DNA of 64,000 nt from Micromonospora peucetia (GTDB lineage Bacteria; Actinomycetota; Actinomycetes; Mycobacteriales; Micromonosporaceae), in the NCBI RefSeq assembly GCF_900091625.1, contig NZ_FMIC01000002.1:930001-994000 (forward strand), given 5' to 3'. The position numbers were made by a program, and so were the translations under genes. Shown piece after piece: positions 17,212 through 24,623 of this stretch; position 1 is the first letter of the stretch, and every line of letters begins with the position of its first letter. The notes below the pieces were generated by a model. That model was not told where the DNA came from and did no database searches. It saw nothing but the letters and a program-made list of their open reading frames with translations.

Positions 17212-17841
17212 GACGAGTACCACCTCGTCGCGCCCGACCACATCGGCTTCGGCAACTCCGCCGCCCCGCCGGTCGGCGAGTTCGACTACAGCTTCGAGCG
17301 GCTCACCGAGATCACCCTCGGCCTGCTCGACACCCTCGGCATCGACCGGTTCGCGCTCTACCTGCACGACTACGGCGCCCCGATCGGCCTGCGCATTGCC
17401 AGCCGGCACCCGGAGCGGGTCACCGCCCTGGTCACCCAGAGCGGGAACGCCTACACCGAGGGGTTCACCCCGTTCTGGGACGTGCTCTTCGCCCACGCCA
17501 AGGACCGGGCGGCCCACGAGCCGGAGGTCCGCAGGCTACTGGCGGCCGAGGCCACCCACTGGCAGTACACGCACGGCGTGCCGGCGGACCGGCTGGACCG
17601 CGTCGCCCCGGAGACCTGGCACCTCGACCAGGCCGGCCTCGACCGACCCGGCAACGCCGAGATCCAGCTCCAGCTCTTCTGGGACTACCAGTTCAACCTC
17701 GACGTCTACCCCGACTTTCAGCGCTACCTCCGCGAGCACCGCCCGCCCACGCTGGTCACCTGGGGCCGCCACGACGAGATCGCCGGGCTGATCCGCGACT
17801 TCCTGCGCCGGGTCCGCCAGGGCCTCGTCATCCGGCCTTGA
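17212..17841 (+). pseudogene. Decayed alpha/beta hydrolase (5' truncated, internal deletion)
   Basis: The frame from 17212 reads DEYHLVAPDHIGFGNSAAPP, then ALYLHDYGAPIGLRIASRHPERV with the nucleophile elbow (HDYGAPIG, Asp-type as in dehalogenase/epoxide hydrolases). The first 60-70 residues of such proteins, including the oxyanion region, are missing: homology begins just beyond the TetR start codon. Near the end, LVTWGRHDEI runs directly into AGLIRDFLRRV, whereas relatives have about 35 residues between them that contain the catalytic His. The loss looks like an in-frame deletion between two DEI-coding segments. With no proper start and no catalytic His it should be inactive. An unusual start inside the preceding gene cannot be fully excluded. 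Confidence 0.65.
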
Positions 17842-17912
17842 ACGGGGAATCCGCGTTCCGTGCGGCGGTGGTGGTCGCCGAGCCGGCCCGCGGGTGAAAA
17901 GGGTCCACGACG

Positions 17913-18006
17913 CTGTCGAGCTGAGTCGTCTGCGACATCAGACGGCATCCGGCGCCACTGTGTGGGACCAGACGGCCCTGAATCGTCTGCGACATCAGCT
18001 CGACAG
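17913..18006. repeat. Small inverted-repeat element, MITE-like
   Basis: The element is bounded by a perfect 12-bp inverted repeat, CTGTCGAGCTGA and TCAGCTCGACAG. Inside are two identical direct 16-mers, TCGTCTGCGACATCAG, at 17926-17941 and 17983-17998. There is no coding capacity. Whether it is a mobile miniature element or a regulatory RNA structure is open. Confidence 0.7.
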
Positions 18007-18086
18007 GCCCGGCGCGGAGATCCTCCGCCACGAGGCATTGGGCATTGCCTCGACCACTCGGCCCGCCGGCGCTGGCCCGGCGGGCC

Positions 18087-18144
18087 GTTCGGGCGTTCGG
18101 CGTTCGGCGTTCGGCGTTCGGCGTTCGGCGTTCAGGCGTTCGGG
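18087..18144 (+). repeat. Heptanucleotide tandem repeat GTTCGGC
   Basis: Five exact tandem copies of GTTCGGC occupy 18095-18129, flanked by degenerate copies at 18087, 18130 and 18138. Confidence 0.9.
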
Positions 18145-18206
18145 CTGGTCCGGCCCGGCCGTTCCCGGAGGGCGGCCGGGCGCGGTCGCGTCCGGACGCG
18201 TCCGGG

Positions 18207-18491
18207 TCAGGGGGCCTCGACGCCGGAGATCAGGTACCGGTGCACCTCCGCGCCGAGGATCGTCACCGACTGCTCGTCCGAGGGGCCGGAACCCCGGAAG
18301 TCGAGCAGCTGCCCCTCGGACTCCCAGCGTTCGTAGACGTTGATCCGGCCTGCCTCGACCAGGTCGGCGCTGATCGCGAAGTCGACGCAGCCCGGCGCGG
18401 AGCGCGCCTGCCGGACGACGTCGACACAGTCGGCCAGGTAGGCGTCCCGCTGGTCCGGATCGACGTAGAGACTGCCGGCGACGATGAACAC
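18207..18491 (-). CDS. Antibiotic biosynthesis monooxygenase (ABM) domain protein
   Basis: The 94-residue protein has the ABM/dimeric alpha-beta barrel pattern: MFIVAGSLYVDPDQRDAYLADCVDVVRQARSAPGCVDFAISAD, then INVYERWESEGQLLDFRGSGPSDEQ. Members are small dimeric enzymes or quinol/heme-like monooxygenases. It starts at a GTG 25 bases after the tipA stop codon on the same strand, preceded by GGGGG, so it is probably in the tipA transcript. The substrate is not predictable. Confidence 0.85.
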   Translation of the reverse strand: MFIVAGSLYVDPDQRDAYLADCVDVVRQARSAPGCVDFAISADLVEAGRINVYERWESEGQLLDFRGSGPSDEQSVTILGAEVHRYLISGVEAP

Positions 18492-18516
18492 TGGTGACCC
18501 CCGGGACTGCCGCGCC

Positions 18517-19275
18517 TCAGGCGCGGGTGATGGCGTTGGCGTGGATGGCCTCGCTCAGGTACGCGGCCGACCCTGGCCTGATCTTCTCGAAGTACGCGGT
18601 GAACCGCTCGTCCGCCACGTACATATCGGCCAATCCGGTGTGGATCTCGTACGAGCACTCGTAGAACCAGCGGCTGATCGACTGCCGGTGCTCCTCGGCC
18701 AGATCCATCGCCGCCGGGCTGTCCGCCGCCGCACCGGAGGCGATCACCTCGACGAACCGCCGTGCCCAGTCCGCGTTCTCCTCCTTGTTCCGCAGCCAGT
18801 CTTCCTTGCTGTAGCGCGAGACGCGCCGGTTCGACTCCCGATACGCCTCGGTACTGCCCCAGCGCTGTTCGGCCTCCTCGGCGTGCGCGTCCGGGTCGAA
18901 GCCGCCGAAGACCTCGAACCGCTCCTGCGGGGTGAGTGGGATGTTCAACTTGCTCGCCTCCATCGCGAACTCGATCGCCGTGACCATCTCCTGGAGCCTC
19001 CTGACCCGTACGGTCAGCAGGTCGTGCTGGCGGCGCAGGTGCGTCGCCGGGTCACTCGCCGGGTCGTCGAGGATCGCGGCGATCTCCTCCAGTGGGAACC
19101 CCAGCTCCCGGTAGTAGCGGATGTGTTGCAACCGCTCCAGGTCCGCGTCGTCGTAGCGCCGGTAGCCCGTGCTGCTGCGACCGCCGGGCGAGAGCAGCCC
19201 GATCTCGTCGTAGTGGTGCAGCGTCCGCACGGTCACCCCGGCCATCTTCGCCACCTGTCCCACCGTGTGTGCCAT
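18517..19275 (-). CDS. tipA: TipAL-type MerR-family regulator
   Basis: The 252-residue protein aligns without gaps, from memory, with Streptomyces TipAL. It has a MerR helix-turn-helix (VGQVAKMAGVTVRTLHHYDEIGLLSP), a coiled linker and a TipAS ligand-binding domain from about residue 110 (LTPQERFEVFGGFDPD; ERFTAYFEKIRPGSAAYL). TipAL activates its own promoter on binding thiopeptides such as thiostrepton. Here Cys207 is kept (FYEC) but the position of Cys214, to which thiostrepton bonds covalently in TipAL, is Gly (IHTGLADMYV). Ligand binding should thus be non-covalent or directed to another compound. A ribosome site AAAGGAGGG precedes the ATG and a tip-like promoter lies upstream. Confidence 0.92.
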   Translation of the reverse strand: MAHTVGQVAKMAGVTVRTLHHYDEIGLLSPGGRSSTGYRRYDDADLERLQHIRYYRELGFPLEEIAAILDDPASDPATHLRRQHDLLTVRVRRLQEMVTAIEFAMEASKLNIPLTPQERFEVFGGFDPDAHAEEAEQRWGSTEAYRESNRRVSRYSKEDWLRNKEENADWARRFVEVIASGAAADSPAAMDLAEEHRQSISRWFYECSYEIHTGLADMYVADERFTAYFEKIRPGSAAYLSEAIHANAITRA

Positions 19276-19298
19276 GGTTTCCCTCCTTTCCGGGAACC

Positions 19299-19329
19299 AG
19301 GCTCCCGCCTGCCGTTACGTGAGGGTCAA
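19299..19329 (-). promoter_or_regulatory. Probable tip-type MerR promoter of tipA
   Basis: On the minus strand TTGACC is followed by CTCACGTAACGGCAGGCGG and then GAGCCT, a 19-base spacer. The long spacer and the CTCACGT block resemble the thiostrepton-inducible PtipA promoter of Streptomyces (recalled, not aligned). It overlaps the last codons of the upstream 506-residue gene. Confidence 0.5.
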
Positions 19330-20835
19330 GCCCGATTCCGGGTCGGTGGCGTCGAGGTCGGGTGCCGTGGACGCCGGGACCGGTGGGCCGCCGTGGGTCC
19401 ACGGCGTCTCCTCGACCGTCGGGAAGGCACCCGCCGGCATGAACGCGCCCGACAGCGTCGTGTAGCAGAGCCGCTCCCCCACCTCCGGCACGCTCCCCGG
19501 CGGCGCGGTCAGCCCCCGACCCATCCCGCCCGACAGCTCCAGCACCACCTCGGTCTTGCCGTCGGCGGCCGGGGTCACGAAGACCACCCGCGCCTTCTGC
19601 GCCGGCCGGGCCGGCGAGTACAGCGTCGCGCCGACCGGCATCGGTGCCGGCTCGGTGGTGACCAACTGGATGCGGGGGCGCAGCACCGGCCGCTTGCCGG
19701 TGTCGTCCACCCGCTTCGGGTCCGCCAGGGTCACCTCGCCGACGAACGCCTCGCCGGTCAGCCGGTGCTCCGCCATCACCAGCGGATCGTCGTAGGCGCG
19801 CTGCACCGCGTACGAGGTCAGGGCCCGTTCCAGCCGGTGCAGCCGCTGGGCGGCGGCCACCGCCCCGTCCCGCCGGGGCTGCGGCGCACCGCCCACGTCG
19901 ACATGCTCGGCATAGCCGGTGAAGGCGTCCTTGTCGCCGTCCCACCGGCCGGCCACCCGGGCGCCCGGGGCCAGGCCGCGCAACAGCCCCACGCCGCGCC
20001 ACATCAGCTCCCAGGTGGGCGCGAGCTGGTCGCGCAACAGCCGTTCCAGCTCCGCGTACGCCCCGGCGCGCGCCACCGGATCGTCTTCCGCGTCGGCGTA
20101 CGCGGCGATGGCCGGCGCGAGCTGGTGGTTGTCGAAGTCGGGGTCGGTGGCCGGGCCGGCGGGTGGGCAGGTCTCCGGGTCCTCGGCCCGGGCCGCCGCC
20201 TCGGCGCCGGTGAGCCCGGCGGGCGGGTCGACCCAGCCGAGCAGCGCCGGCAGGTGCAGGTCCTCCACCACGCTCTGCCCGGTCGCCCAGTGCAGGGTCA
20301 GCGCGTCGGTCATCGCCAGCAGCGCCGACGAGCCGGGATGCTCGGCCCGCTCGGCGAAGAACGTCAGCCAGCGCCCGAGCACCGGCACCGACGGGTGCAC
20401 CGGATAGTCCCCGTCCGGGCGGCGGAAGCGGGTGGAGCGGCCGAACAGCCGCAGGAAGGTGACCCCGGCCGGGTTCGGCACCAGCAACTGTGGGGCGTCG
20501 ACGTACCGGTACCGCACGTCCCTGCCCCGGTCGACCGGCACCGCCTCGGAGACGCCCCGGAAGCCGTCCAGGTAGGGCAGCATGATCCCGGCCAGCTCGG
20601 CGGCGAACGCGAACCGCTGGTCGCGGTTGCGGGGCTGCGGCACGATCAGCAGCCGCGCCGTGTCCGGCGCGTCGCCGACCAGCGCCGCCAGCGGGGCGTT
20701 CGCCTCACCGGCCAGCGCCAGCGGCACCAGCACCAACGGGCGCTCGGCCAGGTGCAGGTGCCGGACGGTCGCCACCGGCTGGGCCACCCCGGCGGCGAGC
20801 GCCTGGGCCCTGGCGAGCGCGCGGAGCGTACTCAT
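19315..20835 (-). CDS. Conserved protein of unknown function, coupled to an Fe-S nuclease
   Basis: The 506-residue soluble protein has no signal peptide or membrane segment. It starts at an ATG whose last bases overlap the stop codon of the upstream nuclease gene (ATGA), so translation is coupled. I recognise no domain. Visible features are an N-terminal helix (LRALARAQALAAG), blocks such as LIVPQPRNRDQRFAFAAELA, VDAPQLLVPNPAGVTFLRLFGRSTRFRR and PSVPVLGRWLTFFAERA, a central acidic helical region, and a C-terminal beta-rich part (ARVVFVTPAADGKTEVVLELSGGMGRGL). There is no Walker or HKD motif. The coupling to a RecB/Cas4-like nuclease suggests a joint role on nucleic acid, which is inference. 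Confidence 0.8.
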   Translation of the reverse strand: MSTLRALARAQALAAGVAQPVATVRHLHLAERPLVLVPLALAGEANAPLAALVGDAPDTARLLIVPQPRNRDQRFAFAAELAGIMLPYLDGFRGVSEAVPVDRGRDVRYRYVDAPQLLVPNPAGVTFLRLFGRSTRFRRPDGDYPVHPSVPVLGRWLTFFAERAEHPGSSALLAMTDALTLHWATGQSVVEDLHLPALLGWVDPPAGLTGAEAAARAEDPETCPPAGPATDPDFDNHQLAPAIAAYADAEDDPVARAGAYAELERLLRDQLAPTWELMWRGVGLLRGLAPGARVAGRWDGDKDAFTGYAEHVDVGGAPQPRRDGAVAAAQRLHRLERALTSYAVQRAYDDPLVMAEHRLTGEAFVGEVTLADPKRVDDTGKRPVLRPRIQLVTTEPAPMPVGATLYSPARPAQKARVVFVTPAADGKTEVVLELSGGMGRGLTAPPGSVPEVGERLCYTTLSGAFMPAGAFPTVEETPWTHGGPPVPASTAPDLDATDPESGLTLT

Positions 20836-21941
20836 GCGGGGGTCCCGGCGAGGGCGTCGGCGCGCAGCCGGGCGGCGGCCCGCAGCAGCGCGGCGGCCTC
20901 CTCCTGATCCGGTTCCGGCGTGCGCTCGCCGGCGGCCAGCGCCAGCACCTCGTCGACCTCCGCGACCCCGCCGAGCGCCTCCCGGACCGGCCGGCCCAGC
21001 GCCCCGGTGTGGCCGCGCGCCTCGTTTCGGCAGAAGTACGCCAGCTCGCAGGCCGCCAGGCAGTCGGGCGCGTAGCGGGCCTCCACCTTCGACAGCGCGG
21101 CGAGCAGCGCCGCCGGTTCGGCGGTCACGTCGGCGGTGAACTCCTCGGGCACGCCGGCCAGCAGCGCGTCGAGCCGGGCCATCCGGTCGAGTTGGCGGCG
21201 CAGCACCAGCAGTTGCTTGCGCACGTCGACCAGGCTGGCCACCGGCTGGTTGGCGAAGTCGCGCGGGCAGACCAGCACCGCCTCGTGCGACACCAGCTCC
21301 GGATCGTGGCCGGCAGCGGCGAGCAGCTCGCGCAGGGCCAGCACGTAGACGGCGGACTGGATCGCGGCGGCGGACACCTTGGCCGGGTCGGCCTGACCGT
21401 CGACCACCGGGAACGACTTGATCTCGACGACGTGGAACCGGCCGGCCAGCCGGGCCGCGACCAGGTCCGGCTCCAGGTGCACCCGACGGCCGGCGACGTC
21501 CAGACCGAGCAGCGGGTGGTCGAAGAGCGCGGCGGTGTCGTCCGTCCCGCCGGGGGTGGCGTCGGTCAGCAGCTCGGCGGAGCGCCGGTGCCGGGCAGCC
21601 GTGTCGTCAGCAGCCCCGTCGCCGAGGTCCGTCCAGCTCGCCGCCGCCGGCACCGGTACGCCCAACCGCTCCGCGACCAGCCGCAGCAACTCGGCCCCGC
21701 CGTCGGCCTTGACCTGTGCCTCGAAGGTGTTGCCCCGGGTGATGGCGAACCGGGACTGCCCGAAGCGGGCGGGAAAGCCGATCCGCTCCGCCAGCTTCGG
21801 CTTGTCCACCCCGGCGCCGTCGAGCACCGCCCGCCGGGTACAGCCCGGGTTGCCGGTCAGGGCGGCGATGGTGCGGGCGTTGTGCCGCCTGGCCGGCACG
21901 CCGCCGCGGATCGTGGCCAGTCGCTCCTCGGTGCTCGTCAC
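20832..21941 (-). CDS. Cas4/RecB-like PD-(D/E)XK exonuclease with 4Fe-4S cluster motif
   Basis: From the GTG at 21941 the protein has 369 residues. The RecB-type nuclease motifs occur in order: E74 in TRGNTFEAQ, D159 in HLEPDLV, E173-I-K175 in FHVVEIKSF, and Q195-xxx-Y199 in AIQSAVYVLAL. Four Cys are placed as in Cas4 and AddB iron-sulfur nucleases: one at the N terminus (C34 in GNPGCTRRA) and three near the C terminus (C294, C298, C304 in CLAACELAYFCRNEA). Such enzymes degrade or trim single-stranded DNA ends. There is no CRISPR array, helicase or cas1/cas2 nearby. The stop codon overlaps the start of the 506-residue gene. The fold assignment rests on motifs only. Confidence 0.82.
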   Translation of the reverse strand: MTSTEERLATIRGGVPARRHNARTIAALTGNPGCTRRAVLDGAGVDKPKLAERIGFPARFGQSRFAITRGNTFEAQVKADGGAELLRLVAERLGVPVPAAASWTDLGDGAADDTAARHRRSAELLTDATPGGTDDTAALFDHPLLGLDVAGRRVHLEPDLVAARLAGRFHVVEIKSFPVVDGQADPAKVSAAAIQSAVYVLALRELLAAAGHDPELVSHEAVLVCPRDFANQPVASLVDVRKQLLVLRRQLDRMARLDALLAGVPEEFTADVTAEPAALLAALSKVEARYAPDCLAACELAYFCRNEARGHTGALGRPVREALGGVAEVDEVLALAAGERTPEPDQEEAAALLRAAARLRADALAGTPA

Positions 21942-22026
21942 GATCCGCCACGATAGGCGGTCACCGCCGCCCGCGCCGGACGCCGCCCCGGCCGGCAGAC
22001 GTTCGGCGAGGTCCCGCCGGCCGGGA

Positions 22027-22512
22027 TCAGGGCGAGCTGGAGAAGGCGGCGACAAGCCCGACGCCGCCGCAGCAGACCACTCCCAACACGACGAGTGTGG
22101 CCAGCAGGATGCTGTAGTTCGACCACAGCCCGAACTTCGTCACGTCGGTGCCGTGCCCGTCGTGGACCCGGTTGCGCCAGCCGCCGAACCGGAACGACAG
22201 GTGCTGCACCGTGCCGGGGTGGGCGAGGATCCCGGTGGTGATCAGCGGGATGCCCATGAGGTCGGTGTAGCGGACGTCGTGCTGCCCCGCCGGTACGGCC
22301 ACGTGCCAGGTGCCCTCACCGGGGATCGGCACCACCTGGCCGTTGACCTTGAACTTGCTCGTGGTCGGGGCGGGCACGAGGTACGGGCCACGGTTCACCG
22401 AGACGACGAGCGCCGCGTAGCCCGGCGGGGGCGTGATCGGGTGGGGGTAGGCGATCATCGGGGTCACCGGGCCCGGCACCGGCGGGTACGACGCATGAGG
22501 GGGATACGACAT
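22027..22512 (-). CDS. Small membrane protein with Pro-rich N terminus
   Basis: The 161-residue product begins at an ATG with AGGA 7 bases upstream; a GTG two codons earlier is the alternative. It has a Pro/Tyr-rich N terminus (SYPPHASYPPVPGPVTP), a beta-rich middle (VSVNRGPYLVPAPTTSKFKVNGQVVPIPGEGTWHVAVPAGQHDVRY) that looks like a PEGA/DUF-type sandwich, and one C-terminal transmembrane helix (YSILLATLVVLGVVCCGGVGLVAAF). It is likely a tail-anchored membrane protein. Function unknown. It is separated from the nuclease gene by 85 bases. Confidence 0.7.
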   Translation of the reverse strand: MSYPPHASYPPVPGPVTPMIAYPHPITPPPGYAALVVSVNRGPYLVPAPTTSKFKVNGQVVPIPGEGTWHVAVPAGQHDVRYTDLMGIPLITTGILAHPGTVQHLSFRFGGWRNRVHDGHGTDVTKFGLWSNYSILLATLVVLGVVCCGGVGLVAAFSSSP

Positions 22513-22763
22513 CGCCACATCCTGGCACGGCCCGGCCCGGCCCTCCTGCCGAGGCGCGGCGGATCACGAACCGGTCAGCGTCCGGCGGAGCGGTTCCAGG
22601 GCGAGCGGGGCAGGGCGGTGCCGGCCAGCGGCCGGCGGTCGCGGCGACGTCGGCGACGTCCGGGGGTGCATGGCGGCCGGGAGACGGTGTGCACCGGCGG
22701 CGAGGCGGGCACGGCGGACTGCCGGCCGATCAGCCAACAGAGGAAACGGGCCATCGGTGGGGC

Positions 22764-22997
22764 TCAGCCGACCGGGAGGCGCTCGGCCTCGGACCGCGAC
22801 AGGTCGTACTGGGCTCCGCAGAAGGTGCACTGCTGCGCGTAGCTGGTGCGGATCGGGATGATCGGCACGAAGAACAGACTGAACCTCGTCGACCGGCGCG
22901 TGATCACCTGCGCGGCATGGTTGTGGCAGTTACGGCAGACCTGCTGCACCACGCCGGACCGGCTGACCTTGGTGCGGAGCCCGAAGATGAAGAACAT
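22764..22997 (-). CDS. Small zinc-ribbon protein
   Basis: The 77-residue protein matches the zinc-ribbon_15 type: MFFIFGLRTKV, then CRNCHNHAAQVI with CxxC, a hydrophobic stretch TRFSLFFVPIIPI and a second CTFCGAQYDL. Four Cys in two CxxC pairs should bind one zinc. The family is widespread in actinobacteria and has no known role. It ends 234 bases after the previous gene and is followed upstream by a terminator hairpin. Confidence 0.8.
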   Translation of the reverse strand: MFFIFGLRTKVSRSGVVQQVCRNCHNHAAQVITRRSTRFSLFFVPIIPIRTSYAQQCTFCGAQYDLSRSEAERLPVG

Positions 22998-23049
22998 CGC
23001 CCGTCAGTACCCACCCGGAGCCCGACTATCACCTCAATCCCCTGACCAC

Positions 23050-23094
23050 ACGGAAGGTGCCTGGCCCGCTCCAGGCGGTCCAGGCACCTTCCGT
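23050..23094 (-). terminator. Strong stem-loop after the SRPBCC gene
   Basis: A perfect 15-bp stem (23050-23064 with 23080-23094) with a 15-base loop lies 12 bases past the stop codon of the leftward SRPBCC gene. Confidence 0.75.
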
Positions 23095-23106
23095 CGTACG
23101 CCCCCG

Positions 23107-23985
23107 TCAGCTCGTCGCCTGCGCGGCCTCGGGCTCCAGGCCCGGCACCTCGGCGGGGAGCCAGATGGGCTGCCAGTCCTTCATCTCGTGGAAACGGCGC
23201 AGCTCGCCCAGCCCGGAGACCGACCCGGCCCAGGCCCCGTACGGGGGGTTCTGCTCATCGAAGCCGGACTGCACGAAGGTCAGCTTCGTCTTCCCCTGCG
23301 ACTCGGCCAGCTCCCAGGTGCAGACGCCGGTCGGCCCCCAGTCCACCGACAGCTTCCGGTCGGGCTCCAGGTCGACGATCTTGGCCGCGTAGCCGGCCTC
23401 GAAGCCGCCCATGGCGTAGCGGCCACCGACCCACGGCTCGATGCCGATCGGGTAACCGAACCAGGCGCTGGCCTGCTCGGAGTCGGTCAGCGACTCGAAC
23501 ACCTTCGCCACCGGCGCGTCGATCAGCAGTTCGCCGCACAGGTCGGTGGAGGTGAAGTCGACCTTCGGCAGCAGCGGCCGGCCCTCCAGGTGGGCGGCCA
23601 GGTTGGCGATCGACAGGCTCCAGAACGTCTGGAGCACGCCCCGGATGCTGCTGCCGCTCATCGCCTCGGCGAAGTCGAAGTGGCTCTGGGTCAGCGTCAG
23701 CACGGTGGTGTCGGGGTCCTCGGAGCGCAGGGCGAACTCGGTGGTGGTCTCGACCCCGTCGAGCAGCCAGGCGAAGCGCAGCGTGTCGTCGTCGACGTGC
23801 AGCAGCCGCTGGTGCGGCGCGTCGCCCTCGGGGGTGTGGCGCCCCCAGAACTCGTACCGTCGTGGCAGGTCGACCTCGGCGTGCTCGGCGAGCCAGACGC
23901 GCAGCTCGGCCGGGTCGGTCAGGGCGCGGCGGACGGTCCCGGCCGGCGCGGCGAGGCGGACGGGCAGCTTCATCAGGTCAGTCAC
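23107..23985 (-). CDS. SRPBCC/AHSA1-family protein, two domains
   Basis: The 292 residues form two tandem START/AHA1-like domains. The first (about 1-140) includes AAPAGTVRRALTDPAELRVWLAEHAEVD and FEFWGRH; the second (about 150-285) includes LLIDAPVAKVFESLTDSEQASAWFGYPIGIEPWVGGRYAMGGFEAGYAAKIVDLEPDRKL. Such domains bind hydrophobic ligands. The GTG start overlaps the end of the ArsR-type gene by 8 bases, so the two are co-transcribed and translationally coupled. Pairs of an ArsR regulator with an AHSA1 protein are common in bacteria and the regulator normally controls its partner. The ligand is unknown. Confidence 0.88.
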   Translation of the reverse strand: MTDLMKLPVRLAAPAGTVRRALTDPAELRVWLAEHAEVDLPRRYEFWGRHTPEGDAPHQRLLHVDDDTLRFAWLLDGVETTTEFALRSEDPDTTVLTLTQSHFDFAEAMSGSSIRGVLQTFWSLSIANLAAHLEGRPLLPKVDFTSTDLCGELLIDAPVAKVFESLTDSEQASAWFGYPIGIEPWVGGRYAMGGFEAGYAAKIVDLEPDRKLSVDWGPTGVCTWELAESQGKTKLTFVQSGFDEQNPPYGAWAGSVSGLGELRRFHEMKDWQPIWLPAEVPGLEPEAAQATS

Positions 23986-24535
23986 GTTCTTTCCCCTTCG
24001 GATAGCAGGCCACGGCGAGCTTGAAGGCGTCGCCCTCGGCGCCCCCGTAGCGCGTGAACAGGTCCTGCAGAGTGGTCTGCAGGTCGTGCAGGAACTGCTG
24101 TCGTTGTTCGGCGGGCACCCGGATCTCGCCGGCGACCCCGATCGAGGGGAGCTCGGGGGCGGCTCGGTCCAGCCCGGCGATGTCTGCCTGGACCTCCTCC
24201 ATCAGGTCCAGCAGGTAGCCGAGGCTCAGCTCGTCGCGGGCCCGCCGCAGGCCGATCCGGCCGACCAGCCGGGGCGACAGCCAGTAGGACCGGGCGGCGG
24301 CCTGGTAGATGCCCTCGGTGATGCCCCGGACCTTGCGCTCGCTGACCAGCTCGGCCAGCCCTGCGGTGACGAGCTGCTTGACGTGGTAGTAGACGCGCTG
24401 CGGCGTCTGCTCCAGCCGGGCGGCGACCTCGGTGCAGGTGCGCGGCTCGGCCAGTTGCCGCAGCACCTCTACGCGCTGCGGCTTGAGCAGGACCTCGGCC
24501 TGCTCGATCTGCTCCAGGTACAGGACGTCTCTCAT
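23978..24535 (-). CDS. ArsR-type winged-helix regulator
   Basis: The 185-residue protein begins MRDVLYLEQIEQAEVLLKPQRVEVLRQL, followed by the helix-turn-helix PRTCTEVAARLEQTPQRVYYHVKQLVTAGLAELVSERKVRGITEGIYQ. The long C-terminal part (about residues 95-185) is helical and probably a ligand or dimer domain. No metal-binding CVC motif is present, so this is not a metal sensor. No ribosome site precedes the ATG and a promoter ends just before it, so the message may be leaderless. A perfect palindrome overlies the promoter, indicating autoregulation. Confidence 0.88.
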   Translation of the reverse strand: MRDVLYLEQIEQAEVLLKPQRVEVLRQLAEPRTCTEVAARLEQTPQRVYYHVKQLVTAGLAELVSERKVRGITEGIYQAAARSYWLSPRLVGRIGLRRARDELSLGYLLDLMEEVQADIAGLDRAAPELPSIGVAGEIRVPAEQRQQFLHDLQTTLQDLFTRYGGAEGDAFKLAVACYPKGKERD

Positions 24536-24546
24536 GGCAAAATCAG

Positions 24547-24573
24547 TTTGTACGTACAAAATTTGTTTGTCAA
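24547..24573 (-). promoter_or_regulatory. Autoregulated promoter of the ArsR/SRPBCC operon
   Basis: TTGACA (24568-24573, minus strand) is followed 17 bases later by a weak -10 (CAAACT) next to the ATG. The perfect 14-bp palindrome TTTGTACGTACAAA at 24547-24560 covers the -10 side and is the likely operator. The stretch is unusually AT-rich for this window. Confidence 0.7.
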
Positions 24574-24583
24574 TGGCTTCGGC

Positions 24584-24614
24584 GAAAGCCGCGCCGACAG
24601 GCGGCGCGGCTTTC
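24584..24614 (-). terminator. Stem-loop after tmsB
   Basis: A perfect 12-bp stem, GAAAGCCGCGCC and GGCGCGGCTTTC, with a 7-base loop begins 10 bases beyond the tmsB stop codon. Confidence 0.7.
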
Positions 24615-24623
24615 AGACCCGGA

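Larger units (their letters stand above)
17842..18206. other. Repeat-rich intergenic region without a gene
   Basis: These 365 bases hold a 94-base element with terminal inverted repeats (17913-18006) and a heptanucleotide tandem array (18087-18144). No start codon with a ribosome site leads into a plausible protein on either strand. Confidence 0.6.

Noticed and set aside
18087..18144. CRISPR-like array
   Set aside because: Units are 7 bases without spacers. The ~50-bp tandem array at 49066 also has no unique spacers and no cas genes are present apart from the Cas4-like nuclease motif.
679..19275. Antibiotic biosynthetic cluster suggested by SARP, efflux pump, acylase and tipA
   Set aside because: No polyketide, peptide, terpene or tailoring biosynthetic genes occur between or around them.
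18484..20907. An 807-codon open frame on the plus strand across tipA and the 506-residue gene
   Set aside because: It is antisense to two genes with clear start sites and overlap signals.
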